NCBI GenBank assembly: GCA_016714005.1 | Contig: JADJOA010000008.1 | Coordinates: 1-64,000 of the forward strand | Direction of reading: 5' to 3' | Source of the DNA: Bacteroidota bacterium | Lineage (GTDB): Bacteria > Bacteroidota > Bacteroidia > AKYH767-A > OLB10 | DNA: 64,000 nucleotides | Shown: one piece after another, positions 39,449-49,104 of the stretch | Position numbering within the stretch: position 1 is the stretch's first letter | Layout: every line of letters starts with the position of its first letter | Position numbers and translations under genes: made by a program | The notes under the pieces: generated by a model | What the model was told of the DNA's origin: nothing | Seen by the model: the letters and a program-made list of their open reading frames with translations, nothing else | Database searches by the model: none

Positions 39449-40634
39449 AAAATTGTAGTGTGCGGGCACTTTATGCCCGAAATTGGTTACCAGGAAACAT
39501 ACCTTGCTAGAGCTTTTAGCAGGCTTGGGTATAAGGTGAGGGTTTTTTCCTCTACTGCTATTTCACCTACAGGAAAAAAGATTTTAAAGTCGGACTACCC
39601 TACAGGGTTAAGTGTAGAGCCCAAATATGGTTACGAGGTTGAACGATTACCAATCTCCATCAATCTCAATTCTAAAATAATTGCCAACGGGCTAGCCAAT
39701 ACTGTTAAAGATTATGAGCCCGACTTTATTATCATTATAGCCCTTGCCAAACTTTTTCCTATAAAGGTGCTATCTACACATTACAAAGCGGCAAAAAAAA
39801 TAGCTGTATTTGGAGATGCAGGCGAGTATTTAGACCGTACCACAACCTCAAAAAGAATTAAAGCCATTTTTCATGAGGTAATTTCTAAAAATTTAAAAAA
39901 ACAGCTTTACAGCCGCGCTGTTAAAGAATGCGACAGAATTATTTTAAACCTTAACGAAACCGAATCCTTTTTTAAAGAATTGCTCAATCCATCATTGAGT
40001 AAAGTTTTGACAAGAAAAAAGAGGCTCACTTTGGGTTTTGATCCTGATAGTTTTTATTTTGACGAAAATGAAAGAGCAGAAATAAGACACCAATTAAAAA
40101 TACCCGAAAACGATACGGTGATAATAACCAGTACCAGGGTAAACAAACAGAAACGACTTGAAGAAATAATTAACGGAATAAGCAAATTAAAAGAAGCCGG
40201 AAATAATGTACGCTATATTATTATTGGTTTTTTGGGAGATGAATACGAAAAGGAACTGAAGGCATTTATTAAAAAGCAAAAGCATCCCGAAATTTTTTAT
40301 TGCCTTGGTTTTATGGATCATGAAACCATTCGTAAATATTATAATGCAAGTGACATTGGCTTGTGGCTTAAGGCTGCCATTTCGATACAGGAAGCTATGG
40401 GCACCGGATTAAAATTGTGTTAGAAAACAAAGATGTAGTCAGCCATCTTTAAATAATGGCACCAACGGATGGTATTACGAAAAAGGGAAACTAAATGACG
40501 GCCTAAAAAATGCAGTTGAGAATGAACAAAAGAATAATGGCTCATCAATTAAAGACCGCAAACACATTGTTGAATTAAACAGCAAGTGGCTTTCGTATAA
40601 CACCATTGCCGGTAAAATAATAGAAGATTTATAA
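39449..40634 (+). CDS. Glycosyltransferase family 4 (GT-B), frameshifts near both ends
   Basis: The start is unclear. The frame opens at 39449 (KIVVCGHFMPEIGYQE), with a usable GTG at 39458; a damaged ATG just upstream is likely. Motifs are ITSTRVNKQKRLEEIINGISKLKEAG, RYIIIGFLGD, FYCLGFMDHETIRKYYNASDIGLWL and a C-terminal EAMGTGL, all GT-B family 4 features. Near 40400 and 40430 two frame repairs add IVLENKDVVSHLL and a last helix ending GKIIEDL at 40634. It should add a sugar to the surface glycan. The next gene starts 3 bp later. Confidence 0.8.
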
Positions 40635-40637
40635 CCA

Positions 40638-41972
40638 ATGCTGAATTTTGTTCTAACTCTCCTAGGGTCTATTGGTGTTTTAATACTCTGCATTGTTGCT
40701 GTTGCAAAGCACAAGAAGTTTTTTTACGTAATGCTAATAGTCAAACCATTTATTGATATTACAGTAAACTCAACAATTGTGGGCGGCTTTAATGCACTCG
40801 AACTTTCTGCCGGGCTAATTTTTTTAGTAGCTCTTTTTAAATATATTTCCTTGAAAGGAAAATCCTATTTGTACAATCATGCTTTTGTATGGTTTTTTAT
40901 TCTCCTTCAATTGCTTTCGTATCTAACTGCATTTAACAGTGGGGAACAAACTGCTATGGCGGGTTTTAAGTATTTTTTAAGATTGTTTGATAGTTATTTC
41001 ATCTATTTTGTTGCAGCGGCTGAGCTGCTGGGTTCCGATACAACCAGAAAAGATATATATCGTAATATCTGGTACACAACCCTCATCATGGGTGTTATTA
41101 CCATTTTTATTTATTATTCGGGTTTATCAAACTCTGATACAACAAGAGGATTGGTTAGATATAACGGATTATACAACGACCCCGGCACTCCATCGTATCT
41201 TGCAGTAATAAGCCTTTTGTTTATGATGCTTTATACTGAAGTTGCTCCTAAAGCATCTACTCCATTGAGCAGGATTCTAATTTACTTTACCTGGGCGGTT
41301 TCTTTGTTTGTTCTCTACATTACATTAACTAAAAGCGCTATTTTAATGTTTGTGGTTTTTATACTTATGTGGTTTGGTATTTTCAAACGTCAATTCATAT
41401 TTATAGTTCCGGCTTTAGTACTGGGTGGCTATTTAAGTTTTGTAAACGTGGCAGGATTGGAAACAAGATTTGAAACCGAAGTTAACTTTCTAGAAAGTGC
41501 TGATTCTGAAACTGCCAAATCCGTAGGAACAGGAAGGGTTAACAGATGGGAAACATTGCTGGATGAATTCAATAATCGGTTTGACTTGCCTACCAAATTA
41601 CTGGGTTCGTCAAGAAATTATTCGGCACACAACCAGTACATAGCTTACCTTATGCAGGTAGGCATCTTCGGGCTATCTGTTTTTATCATATTTATATTCA
41701 GGTTTTATAAAAGAATAATAGAAATCTACTCTAAAAACAAAAGCCCTGAAATGTTTGCTGCCTTAACATTGCTTTCTATGTATTGCGTTTATTCTTTTAC
41801 CGGACACCCGTTTGATTACACCACTCTTTTGTGGTACTTAATGATATTGCTGGCCAACATTAATGTTTACAATAGTGAGGTGCGCAAGGCAAGAAAAGCA
41901 ATGCTTGTAAAAAACAATGTTGAATCAGGCAAGGCATTTAAAGCTGGCAGACAGCCCTCTCTATCAATATAA
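40638..41972 (+). CDS. O-antigen polymerase/ligase-like (Wzy/WaaL) membrane protein
   Basis: This intact 444-residue protein has about 11 hydrophobic helices. The large periplasmic loop sits around residues 265-335 (FETEVNFLESADSETAKSVG, RVNRWETLLDEFNN). The following SAHNQYIAYLMQVGIFGLSVF is the Wzy_C hallmark. Such proteins polymerise or ligate lipid-linked oligosaccharides. Sequence alone cannot separate ligase from polymerase. The neighbouring transferase and sugar-nucleotide genes place it in the polysaccharide locus. Confidence 0.8.
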   Translation: MLNFVLTLLGSIGVLILCIVAVAKHKKFFYVMLIVKPFIDITVNSTIVGGFNALELSAGLIFLVALFKYISLKGKSYLYNHAFVWFFILLQLLSYLTAFNSGEQTAMAGFKYFLRLFDSYFIYFVAAAELLGSDTTRKDIYRNIWYTTLIMGVITIFIYYSGLSNSDTTRGLVRYNGLYNDPGTPSYLAVISLLFMMLYTEVAPKASTPLSRILIYFTWAVSLFVLYITLTKSAILMFVVFILMWFGIFKRQFIFIVPALVLGGYLSFVNVAGLETRFETEVNFLESADSETAKSVGTGRVNRWETLLDEFNNRFDLPTKLLGSSRNYSAHNQYIAYLMQVGIFGLSVFIIFIFRFYKRIIEIYSKNKSPEMFAALTLLSMYCVYSFTGHPFDYTTLLWYLMILLANINVYNSEVRKARKAMLVKNNVESGKAFKAGRQPSLSI

Positions 41973-42007
41973 CTTTATTTTTGCCCACCCATATTTAATT
42001 ATTTGAA

Positions 42008-42982
42008 ATGAAAAAAGTTTTAGTAACAGGTGCTGCAGGTTTTATAGGTTCTCATTTGGCAGAGCAGTTGGTTCAGGAAGGCAAACAAGTTCGAGTATTG
42101 GTGAGATACAACTCTAAAAACAATTTCGGCTGGCTTGAAGATTCTAAGTATAAAAAAGATATTGAAGTTATTACAGGTGATGTTCGCGATTACGATTGCG
42201 TTTACAGCGCAACCAAAAACTGCGATACCGTTTTTCACCTCGCAGCATTAATTGGCATTCCTTATTCATACGTTTCTCCGCTTGCTTATATACGTACCAA
42301 TATAGAAGGCACGTATAATATTATGCAGGCATCTAAAGAATTAAATGTAGAAAATATTCTTGTAACATCTACTAGCGAAACTTATGGTACTGCACAGTAT
42401 GTACCAATTGATGAAAAACACCCTTTAGTAGGCCAATCGCCTTACAGCGCTTCTAAAATAGGTGCTGATCAAATTGCCCTCAGTTATTATTTATCTTTTA
42501 ACTCACCGGTAAAATTAGTACGCCCTTTTAATACTTACGGGCCAAGGCAGAGTGCACGTGCGGTAATTCCAACCATCATTACTCAAATTTTATCAGGTAA
42601 AAAAGAAATTAAGTTAGGCCACACTACCCCTACCCGCGATTTAACTTTTGTAAAAGATACCGCTAAAGGGTTTATTGCTATTGCCAATACTCCTGCGTTT
42701 AACGGTGAGGTAACTAACATTGGCATGAACGAAGAAATCAGCGTTGGTGATTTGGCCGCAATGATTGCAGATATTATCGGAGAAAAAATTTCGATAACTA
42801 CTGATGAGGTAAGAGTAAGGCCCGATAAAAGCGAAGTGGAAAGATTGTGGTGCAACAATGAGAAAATATTGAAGCACACATCTTGGAAGCCTCAATACAA
42901 TTTAAAATCAGGACTTGGGGAAACAGTTGAGTTTTTAAAAAAGCACTTACATTTATATAAACCGGAAATTTACAACGTATAA
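42008..42982 (+). CDS. NAD-dependent sugar-nucleotide 4,6-dehydratase/epimerase, LegB-like
   Basis: This intact 324-residue short-chain extended dehydrogenase has the Rossmann motif VLVTGAAGFIGSHLAE, FHLAALIGIPYSYV, the catalytic SxnY-x3-K (SPYSASKIGAD) and RPFNTYGPRQSARAVIPTI. The opening GK-QVRVLVRYNSKNNFGWL and the TPTRDLTFVKDT block match the LegB-type 4,6-dehydratases of legionaminic acid pathways, which use GDP- or UDP-GlcNAc. Other Leg genes are not in the window. The substrate is inferred from resemblance. Confidence 0.78.
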   Translation: MKKVLVTGAAGFIGSHLAEQLVQEGKQVRVLVRYNSKNNFGWLEDSKYKKDIEVITGDVRDYDCVYSATKNCDTVFHLAALIGIPYSYVSPLAYIRTNIEGTYNIMQASKELNVENILVTSTSETYGTAQYVPIDEKHPLVGQSPYSASKIGADQIALSYYLSFNSPVKLVRPFNTYGPRQSARAVIPTIITQILSGKKEIKLGHTTPTRDLTFVKDTAKGFIAIANTPAFNGEVTNIGMNEEISVGDLAAMIADIIGEKISITTDEVRVRPDKSEVERLWCNNEKILKHTSWKPQYNLKSGLGETVEFLKKHLHLYKPEIYNV

Positions 42983-42993
42983 CCCACAATTAC

Positions 42994-43689
42994 ATGATAG
43001 CAGTTTTATTGGCAGGCGGAAAAGGAACAAGATTACAACCTTTCACTATTAGTTTACCAAAACCTTTAATGCCGGTTGGCAACCATCCTATACTTGAAAT
43101 ATTAATCAAACAATTAAAGGATGCAGGAGTACACAAAGTGTTTATTTGTGTAGGATACCTTGAATCCTTAATACGCTCTTATTTTGGAGATGGTTCAAAA
43201 CTTGGCATTGAAATAATTTATTCGAGCGAAACAGAACCATTGGGTACTGCAGGGCCACTTAAGTTAATTCAATCGCAATTAACAGAAACTTTCTTTTTTA
43301 TGAATGGTGATTTATTTACCAATATTGATTTAAAAGCCATGTACAAGTTTCATAAAGAACAAGGCGGCCCGGCCACTATTGGTTTAACAAAACGTACTGT
43401 TGATATTGATTTTGGTGTAATAAAAATTGATGCCAACCATGAGTTTACAGAATGGAAAGAAAAACCAACACTTGAGTATTTGGTCAGTACAGGCATGTAT
43501 GTTTTTGAGCCTTCCATTTTCAAACATCTTCCTAACGGTTTTTTTAATGTGCCTGATTTGATTCAGAAACTCCATAACGAAAAAGAAAAAGTAAGCGGTT
43601 ACCTGCACAAAGGTTACTGGCTTGACATTGGAAGAATTGAAGATTACCAGCGGGCATGCCAGTTGGTAGAAGATGAAAATAAAAAGTAA
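42994..43689 (+). CDS. Sugar-1-phosphate nucleotidyltransferase
   Basis: This intact 231-residue protein begins IAVLLAGGKGTRLQPFTISLPKPLMPVGNHPIL, the signature of NTP-transferases (G-x-G-T-R-L and Lys-Pro). The metal Asp is in FFFMNGDLFTNI, with PLGTAGPLKLI and WLDIGRIEDYQRA. It resembles mannose-1-phosphate guanylyltransferase or glucose-1-phosphate thymidylyltransferase and would supply the activated sugar for the adjacent dehydratase. The exact nucleotide is not clear. It follows the LegB-like gene at 11 bp and overlaps the epimerase gene by 1 bp. Confidence 0.83.
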   Translation: MIAVLLAGGKGTRLQPFTISLPKPLMPVGNHPILEILIKQLKDAGVHKVFICVGYLESLIRSYFGDGSKLGIEIIYSSETEPLGTAGPLKLIQSQLTETFFFMNGDLFTNIDLKAMYKFHKEQGGPATIGLTKRTVDIDFGVIKIDANHEFTEWKEKPTLEYLVSTGMYVFEPSIFKHLPNGFFNVPDLIQKLHNEKEKVSGYLHKGYWLDIGRIEDYQRACQLVEDENKK

Positions 43690-44545
43690 TGAATAAACTT
43701 CCGGTAGTTGTAACGGGCGCGTCGGGGTTTTTAGGCAAATACGTTTGCAATAAACTGAGGCACTATGGCGAAAAGGTTATTGAAGTTTCAAGACAAAGTG
43801 GTTTTGATGTTTGTAATACACAATCTTTAGAAAGCATTCCTGCATTTAAAGCATTGTTTCATTTAGCTGCACACACATACGTACCCGATTCGTACAATAA
43901 AACAGCACTTTTTTTTAACACTAATATAAGCGGAACCATTAACACACTTGAGCTTTGCAAAAAGCACAATGCGCAATTTATTTTTGCAGGCTCATACATT
44001 TACGGGCAGCCGCGATCATTGCCTGTAAACGAAACCCATCCCACAAGTTTGTGGAACCCTTATGCTACCAGTAAAATTATAGGTGAAGAGTTATGCCAAT
44101 CATACAGCAAAGAGTTTGGCTTAAGCACCACATCACTCCGCATTTTTAATATTTATGGTACGGGGCAAAATTCTACCTTTTTAATTCCTAAAATTATACA
44201 TGGCGTAAAATCGGGCAGTTTAGAATTGGAAACAGCAACACCTAAACGCGATTTTATTTTTGCCGATGATGTTGCAAATGGTTTTTACTTGCGTTTAATA
44301 ATCCGCAAAAACGATTTACTGCCTACAATGTTGGTTCCGGTGTAAGCTATAGCGTAAGCGATATTGTAAACATGGTGAAAGAAATTTTAAGCAGTAGCAC
44401 AGAGGTAAAATACAACAATACACAACGCCCTACCGAAGTTGCCGATGTAATAGCTGATTGCACAAAAATTAAAACTGAACTTGGCTGGCAGCCTACCGTT
44501 GATATTTATGAAGGATTAAAAATTATGTGCGGTACTACTTTATAA
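43689..44545 (+). CDS. NAD-dependent epimerase/dehydratase, one frameshift
   Basis: An extended SDR protein: VVVTGASGFLGKYVCNKL, FHLAAHTYVPDSY, FIFAGSYIYGQP, WNPYATSKIIGEELC (Tyr-x3-Lys) and LRIFNIYGTGQNSTFLIPK. One base lost near 44298 takes the frame off. Restored, it reads NNPQKRFTAYNVGSGVSYSVSDIV through KIMCGTTL, stopping at 44545 for ~286 residues. The stop overlaps the last 11 bp of the convergent PafA gene. Substrate is probably the sugar nucleotide of the same cluster. Confidence 0.82.
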
Positions 44546-46211
44546 AAACATCTTTTATTGGCTTGCCATTGCATCCGCTTGGGTTTGAAATTTTAAGTAG
44601 TGATGAAACTGTTGGAGCAATATCTGTGATATTTACTTTCTCAAAGGTTTCGCCTTTTTTTATTCCCCAGCCGTAAAACAATAATGGTACATGCGTGTCG
44701 TAATCATGCGGGCTACCATGTGTAGTTCCGGTTTTAGCAAACCACTGAAATGTAGCAGGGTTAAGGCAGAACATTACATCGCCACTTTCCTTATAGTAAA
44801 AACCATTTTGCATCATGCGTCTTGTACCATCAATATAATTTTCTTCCAAAAGTTTTTTGCGCGGCAAAGCAATAAAAACCTGCGGCAAGGTATTTAAATA
44901 AGCTGCCACAGCCTCACTCAAAGAATCGGCATTTATGTTTCTGTTTTTTATAGTCGATTGATTAAAGTAAAACTGATGTCCGGATAAATCAAGCAATAGA
45001 GGTTCTTTGACAGATGCATCGTTCAGTAATTTTTTTACACCCTCTTTTAAATCGTTTGTTTCATTTGTTTCAACAATAATTTCTCCGGGCAATTTGTTGT
45101 CGTTTAAGAATACAGGGTTATTAGCAGCACCATGATCGGAAGAAAGAAATATAAGTACATTGTTTAGCCCGTAAGTAATATCAATGTAATTGAAAAAGTT
45201 AGTAAGGTCGCCATCTAGTTTTTTGTAGCATTCTTCCAATTCAACAGAATTAATTCCAAACTGATGTCCTATAATATCTGTGGAGGAAAAGCTAATACAT
45301 AAAAAATCTGTTTCGGTTCCTCTGCCTAACTTTTCGCCTTCCAACAATGCTATTGCAAATTCTTTAGTTAACCTGTTTCCCCATTGTGTTTTTGCAATTA
45401 TAGATGCATTTTTTTCGCGCGAAAAATCATAATCGAAAATGTAATCACTGTCTGCGCCCATAGGTGTTTCATAACGTGGGGCGCTATCAGGTGTACTTTC
45501 GGTATAATGATCGTGCGCATCTGAAAGCTTCCATCCTTCGTTTAAAAATTTGGTTGCTAAAGAATCGCGTTTAAACTTAACTGCCCACTCAGGCAACTTT
45601 CCGTTTGCATAATAATAAGTGCTTGAAACAAAACCTGAAGTAGCACCATCAAACCAAAATGCCCCATTGGCTGTATGCCCAGCCGGTAAAATTGCAGCCC
45701 GATCTTTTAATGCAATACCATAAACTCTTGACCTGAAATTGCTGAAAAGTTTTAATTCATCGGTTACAGTTGTTGTTTTTAATCGCTTTGGCGAACGGGC
45801 TCCGCCAACATTTGCGCCTACAGTTTTGTATAATGAGTCTTCAACACTTGAGTGCGAAATATTTAGTTTTCTATCATACCACTCATTTGAAATTATGCCA
45901 TGTGTAGAGGGTGTGGTTCCTGTGTAAATACTTGCATGGCCTGGAGCAGTTTCAGTTGGTACGTAATTATAGTGGCACTGATGAACATTAAAACCACCAT
46001 TGAGCAAACGGTTAAATCCACCATTACCAAACTTGCTTTTATAACGGTATAAATAATCGTAACGCATTTGGTCCACAACTATACCTATAACCAATTTGGG
46101 TTTATCGGCTACTTGGTTTGGGGCTGCTGTTTGATTATGTGTTTTTGTTGTTTGTGCAACTGCCATATTCACAATAAGGCATACAGCAAAAGAGTAAAGT
46201 ATTTTTTTCAT
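44535..46211 (-). CDS. pafA: PafA-type alkaline phosphatase (phosphate-irrepressible)
   Basis: The likely start is the Met at 46211 (MKKILYSFAVCLIVNMAVAQ, a signal peptide), not the first open codon at 46292. The alkaline-phosphatase superfamily core has VIGIVVDQMRYDYLYRY (metal Asp), HYNYVPTETAPGHASIYTGT with the catalytic Thr, FLSSDHGAANNPV (metal Asp-His) and TTHGSPHDYDTHVPLLFYG. The NEWYD block is typical of PafA. It hydrolyses phosphate monoesters in the periplasm. ~558 residues, frame intact. Divergent from rnhA, convergent with the epimerase gene. Confidence 0.88.
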   Translation of the reverse strand: MKKILYSFAVCLIVNMAVAQTTKTHNQTAAPNQVADKPKLVIGIVVDQMRYDYLYRYKSKFGNGGFNRLLNGGFNVHQCHYNYVPTETAPGHASIYTGTTPSTHGIISNEWYDRKLNISHSSVEDSLYKTVGANVGGARSPKRLKTTTVTDELKLFSNFRSRVYGIALKDRAAILPAGHTANGAFWFDGATSGFVSSTYYYANGKLPEWAVKFKRDSLATKFLNEGWKLSDAHDHYTESTPDSAPRYETPMGADSDYIFDYDFSREKNASIIAKTQWGNRLTKEFAIALLEGEKLGRGTETDFLCISFSSTDIIGHQFGINSVELEECYKKLDGDLTNFFNYIDITYGLNNVLIFLSSDHGAANNPVFLNDNKLPGEIIVETNETNDLKEGVKKLLNDASVKEPLLLDLSGHQFYFNQSTIKNRNINADSLSEAVAAYLNTLPQVFIALPRKKLLEENYIDGTRRMMQNGFYYKESGDVMFCLNPATFQWFAKTGTTHGSPHDYDTHVPLLFYGWGIKKGETFEKVNITDIAPTVSSLLKISNPSGCNGKPIKDVFIK

Positions 46212-46356
46212 AACAAGGCTGATTGAAGCAAATTGCAAATTAAAACTATTTGACAAAACACTAGTGCGCATAGTGTTTGAAAAATGATTCAAAAAAATTT
46301 AACAATAAGGTAGCATTACTCATCATAAAATACATCTTTACCAAAATATTAATTGT

Positions 46357-46821
46357 GTGATAACTATTTATACAGACGGTTCGGCACGTGGCAACCCCGG
46401 TAATGGAGGTTACGGAGTTGTTTTGTTATCGGGTGCGCACCGCAAAGAACTGAGCCAGGGCTACCGTTTAACCACCAACAACAAAATGGAATTGCTAAGC
46501 GTGATAGTAGCGCTTGAAGCATTAAAAAACCCCAACCAACAAGTTATTATTTATTCTGACAGCAAGTATGTGGTAGATTCCGTTGAAAAAGGCTGGGTTT
46601 TTAACTGGAAGAAAATAAATTTTAAGAAGAAAAAAAATTCTGATTTATGGACACGCCTTTTACGCATTTACGAAAAACATAAAGTAAAATTTCAGTGGGT
46701 AAAAGGGCATGCAACCAACCCGTTAAACAACCATTGCGATTTGCTTGCCACCACTGCTGCCGATGGGAATAATTTATTGGTAGATGAGTGGTACGAAAAG
46801 TTTGGCGCTACAGAAGGTTGA
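46357..46821 (+). CDS. rnhA: Ribonuclease HI
   Basis: The 154-residue enzyme starts at GTG 46357. Catalytic residues are Asp7 (YTDGSA), Glu45 (NKMELLS), Asp68 (YSDSKY) and Asp128 (NHCDLLA). The DEDD order is complete. The basic handle region reads FNWKKINFKKKKNSDLW. It degrades RNA in RNA-DNA hybrids. The frame is intact and length is normal. Confidence 0.93.
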   Translation: MITIYTDGSARGNPGNGGYGVVLLSGAHRKELSQGYRLTTNNKMELLSVIVALEALKNPNQQVIIYSDSKYVVDSVEKGWVFNWKKINFKKKKNSDLWTRLLRIYEKHKVKFQWVKGHATNPLNNHCDLLATTAADGNNLLVDEWYEKFGATEG

Positions 46822-46857
46822 GTGATTGGAGTTTTGTGTCAGGAGTTTCGTACTTGC

Positions 46858-47055
46858 TCATTTTGCGTAGTGCTTATCAAGCAAATCAACATATGGCTTC
46901 AGCAAATGGTGTACAAAAACATTTTTACCATCAAACACAAATTTAGATTTGTAATCAGCATCAGCCATTAAAACAACAGGAACACCGGCAGGCATATAGT
47001 TTTGTGAGTAAACGTAATGGGGTTCTTTATATTGAGGTAAATTCTTTTTAACCAT
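46858..47055 (-). CDS. Hypothetical 65-aa protein downstream of the lipase
   Basis: A 65-codon frame starts at 47055, 1 bp after the lipase stop. It is mildly basic with no signal or helix span (NLPQYKEPHYVYSQNYMP; KFVFDGKNVFVHHLLKPY). I do not recognise it. The tight spacing suggests co-translation with the lipase. It could also be the C-terminus of a longer protein cut off by a frameshift at the junction. Confidence 0.45.
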   Translation of the reverse strand: MVKKNLPQYKEPHYVYSQNYMPAGVPVVLMADADYKSKFVFDGKNVFVHHLLKPYVDLLDKHYAK

Positions 47056-47056
47056 T

Positions 47057-47950
47057 TTAAATAATTTTTTTCCCTAACTGCTTTCTAAATGTTTTCATCG
47101 CTTTGGTGGAGGAGCAATTTAACTTATTATAAACACTATTGAGGTAAATACGTGTAATTAACTTTTGCTTACGTATAGATTCTTTTGCTCCTGTAAACGG
47201 ATTGGTATTGTTAAAATCATTTACCGTTTGCAACGAGAACGGAGCTTCAGGCACCCAATCTTCGGTATTTACCACTCGGTATGCATAACCGTTGCGGGTT
47301 ATAAAATCAAAATCGTAAGCATAATATAAATTGCCGGGCTTAGGGGCTGCGCTGCAATATGATTTAAACACAATGTTTTTATCTAACTTTCCGTCTAACT
47401 GCAAATGGCGCAGGTAGGAAGTAAGTAAAAAAGTAATTGCACCTCCCTGGCTGTGTCCCACTAAATATATTTGGTTGATGCCTTTTACCTGGAAATTATT
47501 TATTTGGGTTAAAATACCCGGTGCCATGTGCGCAAGGCTTGTTAACCAACCGGTATGTACATAAGCACTTTCATTTTCAGCAAGCTTGTAATAAAATAGT
47601 GTTGAATCATTTATTTGTAATTGCCCTTTTGCTTTAACCATTGGGCAATAAAAATTAGCCAGCCAGCTTACAGCACTTGCAATAGTTCCCTGTATGTGTA
47701 TAACACCCTTGCCGTTGATCCCTTCCCACGCTTCGTAACAATTTTGAAACCCCACACGTGGCGAGCGGTATATCAGTTTGTATTTTAAGGTAGAAACTTC
47801 GGGCATGCTATCACGCAATTTTCCAACCATTTCCAATAGCTCTTTATACTCTATTGCATCAAACCCTGGTTGTATTTGCTGAGAAAAAACAGTTTGGGAA
47901 AAGAAAAAGAATAGAATAACAACAATTATTCGTATTAATTTTACAGGCAT
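47057..47950 (-). CDS. Secreted class 3 lipase-like hydrolase
   Basis: This intact 297-residue protein has a signal peptide (LIRIIVVILFFFFSQTVFSQ). An alpha/beta-hydrolase core of the lipase-3 type follows, with the nucleophile serine in IYLVGHSQGGAITFLL. An Asp is likely in DFDFITRNG and VVNTEDWVPE, a usual place for the acid and the following His-like element. The N-terminal FQNCYEAWEGINGKGVIHIQGT precedes the oxyanion region. The substrate is unknown. It lies 57 bp downstream of the TPR lipoprotein gene. Confidence 0.75.
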   Translation of the reverse strand: MPVKLIRIIVVILFFFFSQTVFSQQIQPGFDAIEYKELLEMVGKLRDSMPEVSTLKYKLIYRSPRVGFQNCYEAWEGINGKGVIHIQGTIASAVSWLANFYCPMVKAKGQLQINDSTLFYYKLAENESAYVHTGWLTSLAHMAPGILTQINNFQVKGINQIYLVGHSQGGAITFLLTSYLRHLQLDGKLDKNIVFKSYCSAAPKPGNLYYAYDFDFITRNGYAYRVVNTEDWVPEAPFSLQTVNDFNNTNPFTGAKESIRKQKLITRIYLNSVYNKLNCSSTKAMKTFRKQLGKKII

Positions 47951-48007
47951 ATAAACGAAGATTTGATTGAAAACAATTGCTTAGATAAAAATTAAAGAAG
48001 GTGGTTA

Positions 48008-49024
48008 TTACATTCTGCTCAATCCGTTTTTTGCAGGCTCGTAGTCGGGTTTTATTTCTATTGCCTTCTCGTAATCAACTCTTGCCATAGAAATGTTACC
48101 AAGTGTTTCATAACAAACGCCCCTGTTGTAATATGCTTCTACATAAGACGGATCGGCTTCTATGGCACGGGTGTAATGTTTAGCTGCCTCATCATAAACT
48201 TTTAAAAGTGATTGATGAATGTATCCCAAATTAAAATGTGCATTTTTATTTTTTGGATTTAACTGAATAATGGATGTATAGTCTTGTATAGCTTTATTTA
48301 TCTCGCTATGATCCTGGTACCATAATCCTCTGCCATACAAAGCATCTTCTGCATTTGGCTTTATGCGTAAAGCATTATTATAATATTCCAATGCAAGCTT
48401 GTTGTTTTGCGCCTGAAACAAAACGCCAAGCTGCACATAGGCTTCAAAAAACTGCTGGTCATACTCAACAGCCTTTTGAAAAACTTTTACTGCCCCGGTG
48501 GTATCGCCCTTTTCCTTTAAATTAAATCCTTTAAGCAGCAATGCCTTTCCATTATCGGGCTGTTTACCTAAAACGGTGTCGGCATATTGTATAGAAAGAT
48601 TGTTTTGCCTTACATATAAATACAACTCTGACAACCTCAATGCCGCATCATAGTTTTCTGGATCAATACCACGCACTTTTTCTAAACACGCTTTAGAGTT
48701 TTTAATTTTATTTAGTTTGAAACTAATGTCGGACATAAGCATAAGATACTCTGTTTTTGTACTATCTAATTGAACAGCCTTTTCAAGATCAGTGAAAGCA
48801 GCGGTCAGATTTTTCTCCTCTTCGTAGGCTTTAGCTCTTTTAAAAAGCAGTGCGGCATTACCTGGTTCTGATTTTATAAGGATGGTTAATTCGTTTATTT
48901 GTTTGTTACCGGATAATGAGTCTGCAACACTTCCCTCTTCATCTTTACCATTTTTTTGATTACAGGAAGTTAAAAGACAATTAAAAAAACAAAGGCTCAA
49001 CAGAGCGAAAAAAATTCTTTTCAT
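48008..49024 (-). CDS. TPR-repeat lipoprotein
   Basis: This intact 338-residue protein has a lipobox LLTSC (Cys21). A ~25-residue Gly/Ser/Asp linker precedes about eight tetratricopeptide repeats to the end. Examples are ALLFKRAKAYEEEKNLTAAFTDLEKAVQLD, FEAYVQLGVLFQAQNNKLALEYYNNALRIKP and VEAYYNRGVCYETLGNISMARVDYEKAIEIKP. TPR lipoproteins scaffold envelope complexes. It is followed downstream by the lipase gene. Confidence 0.85.
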   Translation of the reverse strand: MKRIFFALLSLCFFNCLLTSCNQKNGKDEEGSVADSLSGNKQINELTILIKSEPGNAALLFKRAKAYEEEKNLTAAFTDLEKAVQLDSTKTEYLMLMSDISFKLNKIKNSKACLEKVRGIDPENYDAALRLSELYLYVRQNNLSIQYADTVLGKQPDNGKALLLKGFNLKEKGDTTGAVKVFQKAVEYDQQFFEAYVQLGVLFQAQNNKLALEYYNNALRIKPNAEDALYGRGLWYQDHSEINKAIQDYTSIIQLNPKNKNAHFNLGYIHQSLLKVYDEAAKHYTRAIEADPSYVEAYYNRGVCYETLGNISMARVDYEKAIEIKPDYEPAKNGLSRM

Positions 49025-49104
49025 AAAATATTACGATTTTTATTGTTGCGGTATATAGTTGGGGTTGAAAAAAAATCCCTTAATGCTGTTATAAATTATT
49101 GAGT

